Positions 44,089-52,186 of a DNA stretch of 64,000 bases are shown one piece after another. Each line of letters begins with the position of its first letter. Positions within the stretch are counted from its first letter, which is position 1. Source of the DNA: Cohnella zeiphila. Its GTDB lineage: Bacteria; Bacillota; Bacilli; Paenibacillales; Paenibacillaceae. The notes beneath the pieces are model-generated. The model had not been told where the DNA came from, did not search any database, and saw only the letters and a list, made by a program, of their open reading frames with translations. The DNA lies in assembly GCF_014212055.1 (NCBI RefSeq), contig NZ_JACJVO010000032.1, positions 352,641-416,640 on the forward strand, written 5' to 3'. A program made the translations under genes and the position numbers.

Positions 44089-44913
44089 ATGCCTTACATG
44101 GAAACCAAGGATGCGACCCGTCTCTACTACAAAGAGTGGGGGACGGGAAATCCTGTCGTGTTTATTAGCGGGTGGGGGCTGAGCTCCGAGATGTGGAGCT
44201 ATCAAATGATTGATCTGAGTACGAAAGGTCTTCGCTGCATCGCCTATGACAGACGCGGCCACGGCCGTTCGGACGATCCGGGAGGAGGTTATGATTACGA
44301 TACGCTTGCGGACGACCTTGCTTCACTTCTCGATCATTTGGATCTGCGCGGGGTCACATTGGCGGCGCACTCCATGGGCAGCGGAGAGATCGTCAGGTAT
44401 TTGACCCGTTACGGCAGCAGCCGTATCGACAGGCTGGCGTTGATCGGAACGGCCCTTCCCTTCCCGCTCAAAACCGCGGATAATCCGGACGGATTCAACA
44501 GGGAACTGATCGACAGTAGCCGGGCGATGTGGAAAAGGGATTATCCCCGTTGGCTATTTGAGAACGAAGGCCCGTATTTCGGAGCTGGTCTGCCCGGCTG
44601 CTCCGTCTCCCCCGAAATCGTTGAATGGACCAAGGCGGATATGCGTCAGACCTCTCTCAAGGCGATTCTCGATTGCAATCTGGCGGTTATCGAGACGGAT
44701 TTTCGCGAGGAACTTCGTGACATTTCGCTCCCGGCGCTGATTGTTCACGGTAACAAGGACTGCTCCTTCCCGATCGAGATGTCGGGCATGGTTGCCTCGC
44801 GGCTGCTGCCGAACAATCAGTTCGTCGTCTATGAGAACGCTCCGCACGGGTTGTACATCACTCATATGCAGCGCCTTAACGACGACTTATTGGAGTTTGC
44901 ATTAAAAAAATGA
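44089..44913 (+). CDS. Alpha/beta hydrolase (chloroperoxidase-like)
   Basis: The 274-residue hydrolase has the oxyanion region FISGWGLSSEMW, nucleophile Ser95 in AAHSMGSGE, acid Asp224 in HGNKDCS and His253 in APHGLY, a full triad. DRRGHGRSDDP is typical of the non-haem chloroperoxidase/esterase branch. The ATG follows CCGAGGAGG. No signal peptide is seen. The substrate is unknown. An imperfect inverted repeat follows at 44957-45005. Bases 43863-44088 upstream show only a possible promoter (TTGACA near 44012). Confidence 0.88.
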   Translation: MPYMETKDATRLYYKEWGTGNPVVFISGWGLSSEMWSYQMIDLSTKGLRCIAYDRRGHGRSDDPGGGYDYDTLADDLASLLDHLDLRGVTLAAHSMGSGEIVRYLTRYGSSRIDRLALIGTALPFPLKTADNPDGFNRELIDSSRAMWKRDYPRWLFENEGPYFGAGLPGCSVSPEIVEWTKADMRQTSLKAILDCNLAVIETDFREELRDISLPALIVHGNKDCSFPIEMSGMVASRLLPNNQFVVYENAPHGLYITHMQRLNDDLLEFALKK

Positions 44914-44956
44914 CAAAAAGGTACCGGAGTGTCCCCGATTCCTTCTGCCAATCAAT

Positions 44957-45005
44957 AAACTGCTCCCCAATTGTTAGGCATAAACTAACATTGGAGGGGC
45001 AGTTT
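44957..45005. repeat. Imperfect 21-bp inverted repeat
   Basis: Arms at 44957-44977 (AAACTGCTCCCCAATTGTTAG) and 44985-45005 match with a few mismatches around 7 bases. It may end the hydrolase transcript or be an insertion-element remnant; only a weak T-run follows. Confidence 0.5.
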
Positions 45006-45051
45006 CTTGATAGCTACATCAACAGCACAAGAAATTTGTTCCAGATGCAGC

Positions 45052-45081
45052 TTGTTTTTTGTACCTACTAGTATGTATAAT
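45052..45081 (+). promoter_or_regulatory. Promoter with TetR-type operator
   Basis: TTGTTT (45052-45057), 18 bases, TATAAT (45076-45081). The spacer ends in TACCTACTAGTATGTA (45062-45077), a near-perfect palindrome that a repressor would use to cover the -10. It precedes the tetR gene, fitting autoregulation. Confidence 0.65.
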
Positions 45082-45105
45082 GAAAAACAAAGGAGGGATT
45101 GATTC

Positions 45106-45672
45106 GTGACCGCAAAGGAACGCCTGCTATCGGCAACCAAGGATTTGCTTTGGGACTATGGGTATGAGGCGATGAGTCCGAAGGATATTCAGAAGAAGGC
45201 CGACGTTGGGCAAGGGAGCTTTTATCACCATTTTGAAAGTAAAGAAAGTTTGGCGGCTCAAGCGGTACGCGAAATATCAGACGACATGCAAAATGCGCTG
45301 AGTGCCTTGGTTGAGGCGGATAAGCCCCCGCTTGAACGCGTTAAAGACTATTTAAAGCAGCCGAGAGAAGCGCTTCGCGGTTGCCGTATTGGCAAACTCG
45401 TGCAAGAGATATCGGTCACTCAAAATACTTTGATGCCACCTATTTCCGAATACTTCGCCCGTTTGCAACAAGAACTGGCTTTCCTACTGCAATTGGCTCA
45501 GCAGGAAGGAGCGTTTCCGCCGAAGGCGGATGCAGCGCAACTGGCAACAGCGATAACGGCTGCCGTACAAGGAGGATACGTTCTTTCCAGGGCACGGAAA
45601 GATCCTAATCAAATGGAAGCTGCCACAAGCGGAATACTGTCGATGATTGAATTCATGGAAGCGAGGTCATAA
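45106..45672 (+). CDS. TetR/AcrR family transcriptional repressor
   Basis: The 188-residue protein starts at GTG with AAGGAGGG 8 bases before it. The N-terminal HTH reads SPKDIQKKADVGQGSFYHHF (about 24-43), followed by a helical ligand domain with FLLQLAQQEGAFPPKADAAQ, like the YxaF/LmrA branch. The operator at 45062-45077 overlaps its own promoter. It is cotranscribed with the NTF2-like gene 2 bases after its stop. Lower GC than the cob region. Confidence 0.88.
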   Translation: MTAKERLLSATKDLLWDYGYEAMSPKDIQKKADVGQGSFYHHFESKESLAAQAVREISDDMQNALSALVEADKPPLERVKDYLKQPREALRGCRIGKLVQEISVTQNTLMPPISEYFARLQQELAFLLQLAQQEGAFPPKADAAQLATAITAAVQGGYVLSRARKDPNQMEAATSGILSMIEFMEARS

Positions 45673-45674
45673 CC

Positions 45675-46181
45675 ATGTCTACTTTCCATATCGAGTCTCT
45701 GGATTCTGCCGTGTTCGCCGGAAGCCGAAACCGCCTCGATGAAGGAAACGTTCCTTCGATAGAAGGCGCTATGGCGGTATTGGATACATTTTACCATGCG
45801 TTTAATACTCGCAATCTAAGCTTGTTTACCGAGGTGTGGCTCGATCATCCGTTGATTCAGCTTAATAATCCGCTAGGCGGCATCATGAGGGGAGCGGAAG
45901 ATATTGAGGAGTTGTATAGAAAAGTCTTCCGAGGGAACGTGTTTGTGACGGTTGAGTTCCACGACATCATTCTGTATTCGTCCTCCGAGCATGCCGTATT
46001 TGCCGGCCGTGAAAGAGGGACTTACCGGATCGGTTCGGATACGTATCCGCTGAATATTCGGACTACCCGTTTTTTTCAATATATCGGCTCCGAGGTCGGT
46101 TGGAGACAAATTCATCACCATGGATCCATTGACGACAGCCTGCTTCTTCGTAACTATCAAAAAGCCGTAAGCGGAGCATAA
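45675..46181 (+). CDS. NTF2-like (SnoaL/DUF4440-type) protein
   Basis: The 168-residue protein has a cone-shaped NTF2-like fold pattern: AVLDTFYHAFNTRNLSLFTE, RGAEDIEELYRKVF and GWRQIHHHGSID, as in SnoaL/SgcJ-type small proteins. The family includes isomerases, hydrolases and stress proteins, so the activity is unknown. It is translated directly after tetR and is probably the gene tetR controls. A bidirectional terminator follows. Confidence 0.75.
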   Translation: MSTFHIESLDSAVFAGSRNRLDEGNVPSIEGAMAVLDTFYHAFNTRNLSLFTEVWLDHPLIQLNNPLGGIMRGAEDIEELYRKVFRGNVFVTVEFHDIILYSSSEHAVFAGRERGTYRIGSDTYPLNIRTTRFFQYIGSEVGWRQIHHHGSIDDSLLLRNYQKAVSGA

Positions 46182-46205
46182 GATAAACATAGTGCTTTGG
46201 TCATG

Positions 46206-46244
46206 AAAAAACGCATTGTCTACGATCGCGACAATGCGTTTTTC
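46206..46244. terminator. Bidirectional Rho-independent terminator
   Basis: ACGCATTGTC (46211-46220) pairs with GACAATGCGT (46230-46239), with an A-run before and T-run after. It serves the converging NTF2-like and sigma-factor genes. Confidence 0.9.
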
Positions 46245-46254
46245 GTGCTTTTTA

Positions 46255-47142
46255 TCAATCGTTCAAAGCGGCGATGTCGAGCCCGCGAAGGCGCGTCGGG
46301 TCGGCAATCATGCCGATCTCGGCGATCTTGCCGTCCGCGACCGCGAATTCGAGAATAAAGATCGGTTGATCCAATTGGCCCGCGACGATGCCTGCCGATC
46401 CGTTCACGAGCACCGGCCTCATGCCCCTGGCACGATCGGTGAAATGCTTGAACTGCTTGGCCACGGCCTCTGAGCCGCGAACCACCGGCACATTCGCGAC
46501 CGGTGCGAATACGGGGTCGTTTCGAAGGACGACGTTCGGGTCCAATACCGAGAGCAGTTTCTCAAAGTCTCCGTTGCGCGACGCGGCGAGGAAGGCCTCG
46601 ACAAGCTCTCTTTTTCGCTGAAGCTCCGCTGCTTCCGATGTCGATTCGGCACCCTGAACCCGGCGGCGGGCGCGGCTCGCAAGCTGTCTTGCTGCGGCTT
46701 CGTTGCACCCGATAATGGGGGCGATCTCCGAGAAAGACAAGGCGAATATATCGTGAAGCACGAACGCGATGCGTTCGGCCGGATTCAATTTCTCGAGGAC
46801 AACGAACATCGCACTCCCGATAGAGTCAGCCATCAGCGCTTCATGCTCCGGATTGCCGCCGTCTTGATGACCGGTAACCGGTTCAGGCGCGCTAGGCATC
46901 ACGAGCTCCTCGCGTCTCGTCCTGCGCGTTCGCAGCATATCCAGACACACCCTCGAGACAATGGTTGTCAGCCATCCCCCCATATTCTCGACTTCGCCCG
47001 TATTGGAGCGGGTAAGACGAATCCATGACTCCTGCACGGCGTCATCCGCTTCGCTCCGTGATCCAAGCATCCGATAAGCTACCGCCTGCAAATGATTCCG
47101 ATGCGCCTCGAATTGTTCGACCAGCCGGTTGTGATCGTTCAA
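46255..47142 (-). CDS. ECF41-type sigma factor with C-terminal SnoaL-like domain
   Basis: The 295-residue protein has sigma region 2 (AYRMLGSRSEADDAVQESWI, about 22-41), region 4 (LSFSEIAPIIGCNEAAARQL, about 134-153), and a C-terminal NTF2/SnoaL-like domain from about 170 (ELVEAFLAASRNGDFEKLLS). This extension replaces an anti-sigma factor in ECF41/SigJ sigma factors and tunes activity. The divergent VOC gene at 47343 has an ECF41-like promoter and is a likely target. Family inputs are poorly known. Confidence 0.9.
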   Translation of the reverse strand: MNDHNRLVEQFEAHRNHLQAVAYRMLGSRSEADDAVQESWIRLTRSNTGEVENMGGWLTTIVSRVCLDMLRTRRTRREELVMPSAPEPVTGHQDGGNPEHEALMADSIGSAMFVVLEKLNPAERIAFVLHDIFALSFSEIAPIIGCNEAAARQLASRARRRVQGAESTSEAAELQRKRELVEAFLAASRNGDFEKLLSVLDPNVVLRNDPVFAPVANVPVVRGSEAVAKQFKHFTDRARGMRPVLVNGSAGIVAGQLDQPIFILEFAVADGKIAEIGMIADPTRLRGLDIAALND

Positions 47143-47229
47143 ACGCCACAGTCCCTCCCTACGTTTCTCATTTATCTACTTATTTGTCGTAAGAAATTCT
47201 GAAAATGTGACGGAAGCATACGAAACGAT

Positions 47230-47256
47230 TGTCACGTTTCCTTCATGACTTACGAC
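47230..47256 (+). promoter_or_regulatory. Candidate ECF41-dependent promoter
   Basis: TGTCAC (47230-47235), 17 bases and CGAC (47253-47256). This resembles, with one mismatch in the -10, the TGTCACA/CGTC promoter described for ECF41 sigma factors. It lies about 87 bases before the VOC gene. Confidence 0.45.
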
Positions 47257-47342
47257 ATAGACAGTGACAGGGGAAACCGATCTAGGGGAAAGAAGAGTTT
47301 GCCTTGTCCGTTGAATCCATTTAAACCTAGGAGATGATGATT

Positions 47343-47765
47343 GTGAGTACGAATTTGATTCCTTTTCTTGAAATGAACGGAAGCGCGAATGAGGCCATCG
47401 ATTTATACGTGAAGGCGTTGGATGCCAAGGTCGCCTATATGCTTCGGTTCGGAGACATGCCGGAAAATCCGGAAGCTCCGCTGCCGCCGGAAAAGAAGGA
47501 CTGGGTGAATTATGCCGTCTTGAAAATCGGCGATTCCGAACTGCAGATTTCCGACCATGTTACCGGCAGCGCCTATGAGAAGGGAACGCAAATCACCATC
47601 GTCGTTCAAACCGACGACAAAGAAAAGGCTGCCCAATATTTCGAAGCTTTGAAGCAAGGCGGACGAGTGAACGAGCCGCTGCAAGCAAGTTTCTTCAGCC
47701 CCGCTTACGGGAATGTGACGGATAAATTCGGGATCACGTTCCGGATCCTTGCAAAACGTCAGTAA
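47343..47765 (+). CDS. VOC superfamily protein, PhnB/YjdN-like
   Basis: The 140-residue protein contains STNLIPFLEMNGSANEAIDL, DWVNYAVLKIGDSELQISD and NVTDKFGITFRI, as in PhnB-like glyoxalase/dioxygenase-fold proteins that act as dimers; the natural substrate is unknown. The GTG at 47343 is chosen because AGGAG (47329-47333) lies 9 bases before it; the ATGs at 47334 and 47337 are too close. It is divergent from the ECF41 sigma gene. PhnB-like genes often accompany ECF41 factors. Confidence 0.85.
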   Translation: MSTNLIPFLEMNGSANEAIDLYVKALDAKVAYMLRFGDMPENPEAPLPPEKKDWVNYAVLKIGDSELQISDHVTGSAYEKGTQITIVVQTDDKEKAAQYFEALKQGGRVNEPLQASFFSPAYGNVTDKFGITFRILAKRQ

Positions 47766-47783
47766 TCTTAGGAAATGCTTTGA

Positions 47784-47812
47784 AACAGCCTGCCGGCGAT
47801 CCGGCAGGCTGT
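47784..47812. terminator. Terminator hairpin between converging genes
   Basis: AACAGCCTGCCGG (47784-47796) pairs with CCGGCAGGCTGTT around CGAT. It lies between the VOC gene and the convergent AraC gene; the T-tract is short. Confidence 0.75.
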
Positions 47813-47837
47813 TAAGCTATCGGCCGGACGCGAGCGG

Positions 47838-48716
47838 CTAAACTTTATACGTTACCAGAGACGAACAAAACTGGGACAGACTCGTTCCGGTTTTTTTCTT
47901 GAACATTCTGCCGAACGTATGGACGTCGGAGTATCCGACTTGGCCTGCGATCTCGCTTACCGACAGGTTTGTCTGCAATGCCAGCTCCCTCGCCTTCTGG
48001 ATGCGCACCCAGGTCAGGTACTGCATCGGGGTTAGACCGAACTGCCGCTTGAATTGCACGATAATATAGTTGCGGCTCAGCCCGGCTATATGTTCAAGGT
48101 CGCTGTGCTGGACATTCTCGGCGTAATGCTCGCGGATGTGATTTTGCAGCAGCAGGAGCTTGGCCTTCGTTCGAGCCTCCACTGCGGAGCCGTCCCGCGT
48201 CCGATTCAGCCCCGCCGCCGTCTCCCCGAGCACCTCAAGCAGCAGGCCCTGCGCTTGCAACTGCGAGGAAAGACTCGGCTGCCGGTACAGGAGAACGAGC
48301 CGATTCAGTTTTTTTTCGATCTCCGTACCCGCATAGTTTCCGAGCAGGTGCGTCTCTCCGAATAACCGGTGTACCGGGAATTCGCTCTTCCCGAAGTGGA
48401 ACACGAAGGATAGACATACATAGGGCTCTCCCTCCAAGGTCAGGATGGAATGAGGCTCGCCGGGACGATGGAACAGCAGGTCGCCTTTAACGGTAGAATA
48501 CAGACGCCCGCCGACCGGGTAATCCGCTCTCCCTTCCACTACATATTGCAGGACGAACTGCCCCATCGTCCGGTTGCGAATCTCCCACCCTTTCGGTGCA
48601 TGAAACAAATGCGCCAGCGTGATATAGGGCGGATAATCGAAGTCCGGCGGGTCCGAAGCCGTTTCGCTCGGCGACAGGCCGCCCGGTGCCGACCGTTCCA
48701 GCTTTTCATCGACCAT
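47838..48716 (-). CDS. AraC family transcriptional regulator
   Basis: The 292-residue protein has an N-terminal cupin-like domain (QFVLQYVVEGRADYPVGGRL, KGDLLFHRPGEPHSI) and a C-terminal double HTH (LEHIAGLSRNYIIVQFKRQF, then VSEIAGQVGYSDVHTFGRMF). The start at 48716 is preceded by a G-rich site. An upstream in-frame ATG would add a hydrophobic tail not expected in the family. It is divergent from the PhyH-like dioxygenase, which it probably controls. Confidence 0.88.
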   Translation of the reverse strand: MVDEKLERSAPGGLSPSETASDPPDFDYPPYITLAHLFHAPKGWEIRNRTMGQFVLQYVVEGRADYPVGGRLYSTVKGDLLFHRPGEPHSILTLEGEPYVCLSFVFHFGKSEFPVHRLFGETHLLGNYAGTEIEKKLNRLVLLYRQPSLSSQLQAQGLLLEVLGETAAGLNRTRDGSAVEARTKAKLLLLQNHIREHYAENVQHSDLEHIAGLSRNYIIVQFKRQFGLTPMQYLTWVRIQKARELALQTNLSVSEIAGQVGYSDVHTFGRMFKKKTGTSLSQFCSSLVTYKV

Positions 48717-48874
48717 GGCAATCGCCCCCCTGATTCCTCTATCGTAAAGGAAAGTGATTCCGGCAACAAGAATCAATGTTCGGACCAAATACATCGGACG
48801 TCGTTTTCGATACAATCTTACTCGAAAGCACGACCAGGAAACTCCAATCCCTATGAAAAAGAGGAGACGATTCG

Positions 48875-49798
48875 ATGAGCAAGCCGCAGGTTGAGATGTT
48901 CTACGCCGATGCGCGTACGCAAAGCCGCATAACGGAAGAGCAAGCCCGTTTTTTTCTGGATAACGGATTTCTTGTCGTCAAAGGGGTGCTTCGGGGAGAA
49001 GAGCTTCAGACCGTTCAAGCCGAGATGGAAAAGCAGACGGCCAAAGGCGCCGCCGGCGTCCGGGACGACCCGGACTACATGTACGGCACGGGCGGCAAAA
49101 CCGGCCGCAACGTCCTGCGCCGCATTGAATATGTTATCGACAAGAGCGATCCGATGAAGGCGCTTCTCGGTCACCCTTTTATTCTGCGTTCGGTCGAGAG
49201 GCTGCAGGGCCGCAACTTCATTCCGACTTGGGACTCGATGGTTCTCAAAATGCCGGATGAAGGCATCATCGTACCGTGGCACCGCGATGCGGAGGTTCCG
49301 TCCGGCTGTACGGATCCCCGTCCCATTTTTAACGTCGACTTCTACTTGGACCCGGCGGACCTCGCGACCTGCTTATGGGTCATCCCCGGCAGCAACAAGT
49401 GGTCGCCGGAGGCGTGCAAAGCGCGGATCGACCGGGATGGACCCGACCGATTCAGTACGGAGGACGCGATTCCGGTTCCCATGGAGGCGGGCGACGCCAT
49501 TTTCCACGACATTACGGTGCTGCACGGTTCCCCCGCGGGAGACGGCAATCCGTTGCGCCGCACGGTCTATTACGAGTTCCGCCCCGGCGAGATCGAATCG
49601 AACTACGGACCGCACACGCGCGAGTACCTTGAACTGAAGCAGCAGGTGCTGCTCGAGTGCTTGGACCGCCGGGCCGCCGTCTCTTACTCTCAAGGCGAGG
49701 AGCCGTTCGTCTATCGTCCGGACGGGGAATTCGCCCTCGGCGAGCGTATGGAGCCGGATACGTTTCGCTATCCTCATCAAAAGTATTGGCGCAGTTAA
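48875..49798 (+). CDS. Phytanoyl-CoA dioxygenase family protein
   Basis: The 307-residue Fe(II)/2-oxoglutarate oxygenase-fold protein has the metal triad His136-x-Asp138 (VPWHRDAE) and distal His217 (LHGSPAG), followed by RRTVYYEFRPGE with the 2-oxoglutarate-binding Arg. The ATG follows AAGAGGAG. Bacterial members hydroxylate small molecules such as ectoine or mitomycin-type substrates; this one's substrate is unknown. The divergent AraC gene suggests inducible expression by its substrate. Confidence 0.88.
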   Translation: MSKPQVEMFYADARTQSRITEEQARFFLDNGFLVVKGVLRGEELQTVQAEMEKQTAKGAAGVRDDPDYMYGTGGKTGRNVLRRIEYVIDKSDPMKALLGHPFILRSVERLQGRNFIPTWDSMVLKMPDEGIIVPWHRDAEVPSGCTDPRPIFNVDFYLDPADLATCLWVIPGSNKWSPEACKARIDRDGPDRFSTEDAIPVPMEAGDAIFHDITVLHGSPAGDGNPLRRTVYYEFRPGEIESNYGPHTREYLELKQQVLLECLDRRAAVSYSQGEEPFVYRPDGEFALGERMEPDTFRYPHQKYWRS

Positions 49799-49831
49799 TC
49801 GAAAAAAGTAAATTTGGACCTAGAAGCCCAA

Positions 49832-49866
49832 CGCCAGTCGGTCATCTTGATCGGCTGGCTTTTTCT
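49832..49866 (+). terminator. Terminator of the PhyH-like gene
   Basis: GCCAGTCGGTCA pairs with TGATCGGCTGGC (two G-U type mismatches) and is followed by TTTTTCT. Confidence 0.75.
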
Positions 49867-49947
49867 GAATTTAATCGTTTTGTACCGGATGCCAGTTAGA
49901 AATTAACTTATAATAAGCAGAACAAGAATAGAAACGAGGTGATCTTA

Positions 49948-50475
49948 ATGGGCGAAACTGCCATTCGTTTGATGAATGAAGGCGATCCTGCCATAATCTC
50001 GGAAGCTTTTCGTAATCAAGGATGGAAGAAGCCAGTAGATCAATTCCTCAAATATCTGGAGGAACAAGAAAATAGGCAGCGCGTGACGCTGGTGGCTAAG
50101 GTTAAGGGCGATTTTGCGGGTTATGTAAATGTGGTATGGGAGTCTGATTATCCTTATTTTAAAGAGCGGCATATCCCGGAAATTCAGGACTTCAACGTAT
50201 TGGTGAAATACCGGCGTCGCGGCATAGGTACAATGCTAATGGATCAATCGGAGGAAATCATCAGCGAGCGGTCAGAGTTCTCGGGACTTGGCGTAGGCTT
50301 ATTCAGAGATTACGGGGCGGCCCAGCTATTATACGTGAATCGCGGATATGTCCCGGACGGCAACGGAATTTATAAAAACGGCGAGTACTTGCAGTACGGC
50401 CAACAGGTACTTGTAGATGACGATCTAAATTTATTTTTCGTTAAAAAATTGAGCAAAGAAGTATCTAATGAATGA
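49948..50475 (+). CDS. GNAT family N-acetyltransferase
   Basis: The 175-residue protein has the acetyl-CoA loop VKYRRRGIGTMLMDQSEEII (about 87-106) and the C-terminal GVGLFRDYGAAQLLYVNRGY strand-helix of GNAT enzymes. GAGGTG lies 7 bases before the ATG at 49948; a GTG at 49939 lacks a site. Low GC compared with the flanking genes suggests recent acquisition. The substrate is unknown. Monocistronic. Confidence 0.88.
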   Translation: MGETAIRLMNEGDPAIISEAFRNQGWKKPVDQFLKYLEEQENRQRVTLVAKVKGDFAGYVNVVWESDYPYFKERHIPEIQDFNVLVKYRRRGIGTMLMDQSEEIISERSEFSGLGVGLFRDYGAAQLLYVNRGYVPDGNGIYKNGEYLQYGQQVLVDDDLNLFFVKKLSKEVSNE

Positions 50476-50534
50476 GCTTGAAGAGGGAGTTCGGAGCCTT
50501 TTCCCAAAAGCCGCTTGATTGTTGCCCGGTCTAG

Positions 50535-50550
50535 GTTTACATTAGTAAAC
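50535..50550. promoter_or_regulatory. Palindrome upstream of the response regulator
   Basis: GTTTAC-ATTA-GTAAAC is a perfect 6-bp inverted repeat 59 bases before the ATG of the response regulator. It could be an operator or regulator self-site. Confidence 0.45.
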
Positions 50551-50608
50551 AATCATCGGCGAGCGGCCGGCGTAGACCCGCCGCTATGCAAAAAAGGGGA
50601 AAGCAGCG

Positions 50609-52186
50609 ATGTTCAAAGTCATGATCGCGGACGACGAATCGTGGATTCGCAAAGGCTTGCGGGCCATGATCGACTGGGACCGTCTGGGCCTGGCCTGGGA
50701 CGGCGAAGCGACGGACGGATTGGAAGCGCTTCAAATGGCGGAGAGCCGCAAGCCGGACATTCTGATCACCGACATCCGGATGCCGGGGCTGGACGGCCTG
50801 CAGCTGGCCGAGACGCTGACGGGCGGTTCGCCGCATCTGAAAGTGCTGATCGTCAGCGGCTACGGCGAGTTTGAGTACGCGCGAAAGGCGCTTCAGCTTG
50901 ACGCCGTCAGCTATATTCTGAAGCCGATCGACCCGGAGGAGCTGAACCGGACGCTGGAGCGGGCGGTCGGCAAGCTGGAGACCGAGAGGAAAGAGCGGCT
51001 AATGACGACGCGGCTGCCGGATCTGCTGGAGAAGCAGGCCGCGGACCTGTGCCGCGGCGAGAAGGTTCGCCCGGAGCTGGCGGAAGCTTTCCTGGAGACG
51101 CTGCGGCTGCAAGGCGCGGATGCCCGCTGTCTCGCATGCTTGCTCCTCCACTACGACGATGAACGATACGATTCGGCCGGGATGGCGGCGCTCGTTGCGG
51201 AGGCGGCTTCATCCTTGCCTTCGAGCCGGAGGCGCCTGATTGTATGGGAGCGCGGCCAGAGGCGGATCGGGGCCGTCGTGCTGGCGGACGACGATACCGG
51301 GCTGCGAACGTTCGCGAGAAGCTTGCTGTGGACGCTTCGCAAAAATAACGTCTGCGGCGTTTGGGCGACGATGGGCGAAGCGTTCGCGGCGGCCGACGCC
51401 GGCCGGCTCGGCGTCTCCTGCCGGCAAGCGCTGGAATTGGCCGAGCGGAACGCCTTGCACCGGTCGGAGGAATTCATGGCCTACGGTCCGGAGACCGAGG
51501 AGAAGCCGCCGTTCCAATATCCGCTGCATCTGCAGAGGCGATGGAACGAGTCGCTTCGACTGAACGACGTGGCCGGTTCGGAGGCCGTTCTGGCGGACAT
51601 CGTGGCCTATTACGCGACCGCCGAGGGCGCGTCGCTCACGCATGCCCGCAGCTTTTTCCTGTCCATCGCTTCCGATGCCGCGAAGCATGTGCTCGATCAG
51701 TCGGCCGAGGACCGGCGGCTTGCGGAAGCCGGCTTCGCGTTCTGCCGGAATATCGATACGTTCGACGACCTGGAGCGAATGGCCGGCCGGCTGCGGCAAT
51801 TCGTGCGCGACGCCGCCGATCAATCGGCCGGAGAAGCCCGGACGGACGTTCGGAAGAACATTCTGGCGGCCGCCGAATACATTCGCGAGAATTACGCCGA
51901 GGACATCGGCTTGAACTCCGTCTCCGCCCGCTTTTACGTCACCCCGAGTTATTTCAGCAGCACGTTCAAGGAAGTGATCGGAGAGAACTTCGTCGACTTT
52001 CTAACTCGCGTCCGGATCGGGAAGGCGAAGGAATATTTGCGCGGCTCGGCCGTTAAAGTCGGGGAGATCGGCAAGCTGGTCGGCTATTCGGACAGCCGGT
52101 ACTTCAGCAAGCTGTTCAAAAAGCATGTCGGCAAGATGCCCACGGAATACCGGGAAGATTGCCTTCGCGAGGCCGGGAACCGATGA
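50609..52186 (+). CDS. YesN-type response regulator with AraC output domain
   Basis: The 525-residue regulator has an N-terminal receiver (IADDESWIRKGL; phospho-acceptor Asp55 in DILITDIRMPG; conserved Lys in ILKPIDPEEL). A long linker follows, and then a C-terminal AraC-type double HTH (LNSVSARFYVTPSYFSSTFK, then VGEIGKLVGYSDSRYFSKLF). It overlaps the sensor kinase gene by 4 bases (ATGA). Such pairs control the adjoining sugar importer in Paenibacillus and Bacillus. The ATG follows AAAAGGGGAAAG. Confidence 0.93.
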   Translation: MFKVMIADDESWIRKGLRAMIDWDRLGLAWDGEATDGLEALQMAESRKPDILITDIRMPGLDGLQLAETLTGGSPHLKVLIVSGYGEFEYARKALQLDAVSYILKPIDPEELNRTLERAVGKLETERKERLMTTRLPDLLEKQAADLCRGEKVRPELAEAFLETLRLQGADARCLACLLLHYDDERYDSAGMAALVAEAASSLPSSRRRLIVWERGQRRIGAVVLADDDTGLRTFARSLLWTLRKNNVCGVWATMGEAFAAADAGRLGVSCRQALELAERNALHRSEEFMAYGPETEEKPPFQYPLHLQRRWNESLRLNDVAGSEAVLADIVAYYATAEGASLTHARSFFLSIASDAAKHVLDQSAEDRRLAEAGFAFCRNIDTFDDLERMAGRLRQFVRDAADQSAGEARTDVRKNILAAAEYIRENYAEDIGLNSVSARFYVTPSYFSSTFKEVIGENFVDFLTRVRIGKAKEYLRGSAVKVGEIGKLVGYSDSRYFSKLFKKHVGKMPTEYREDCLREAGNR

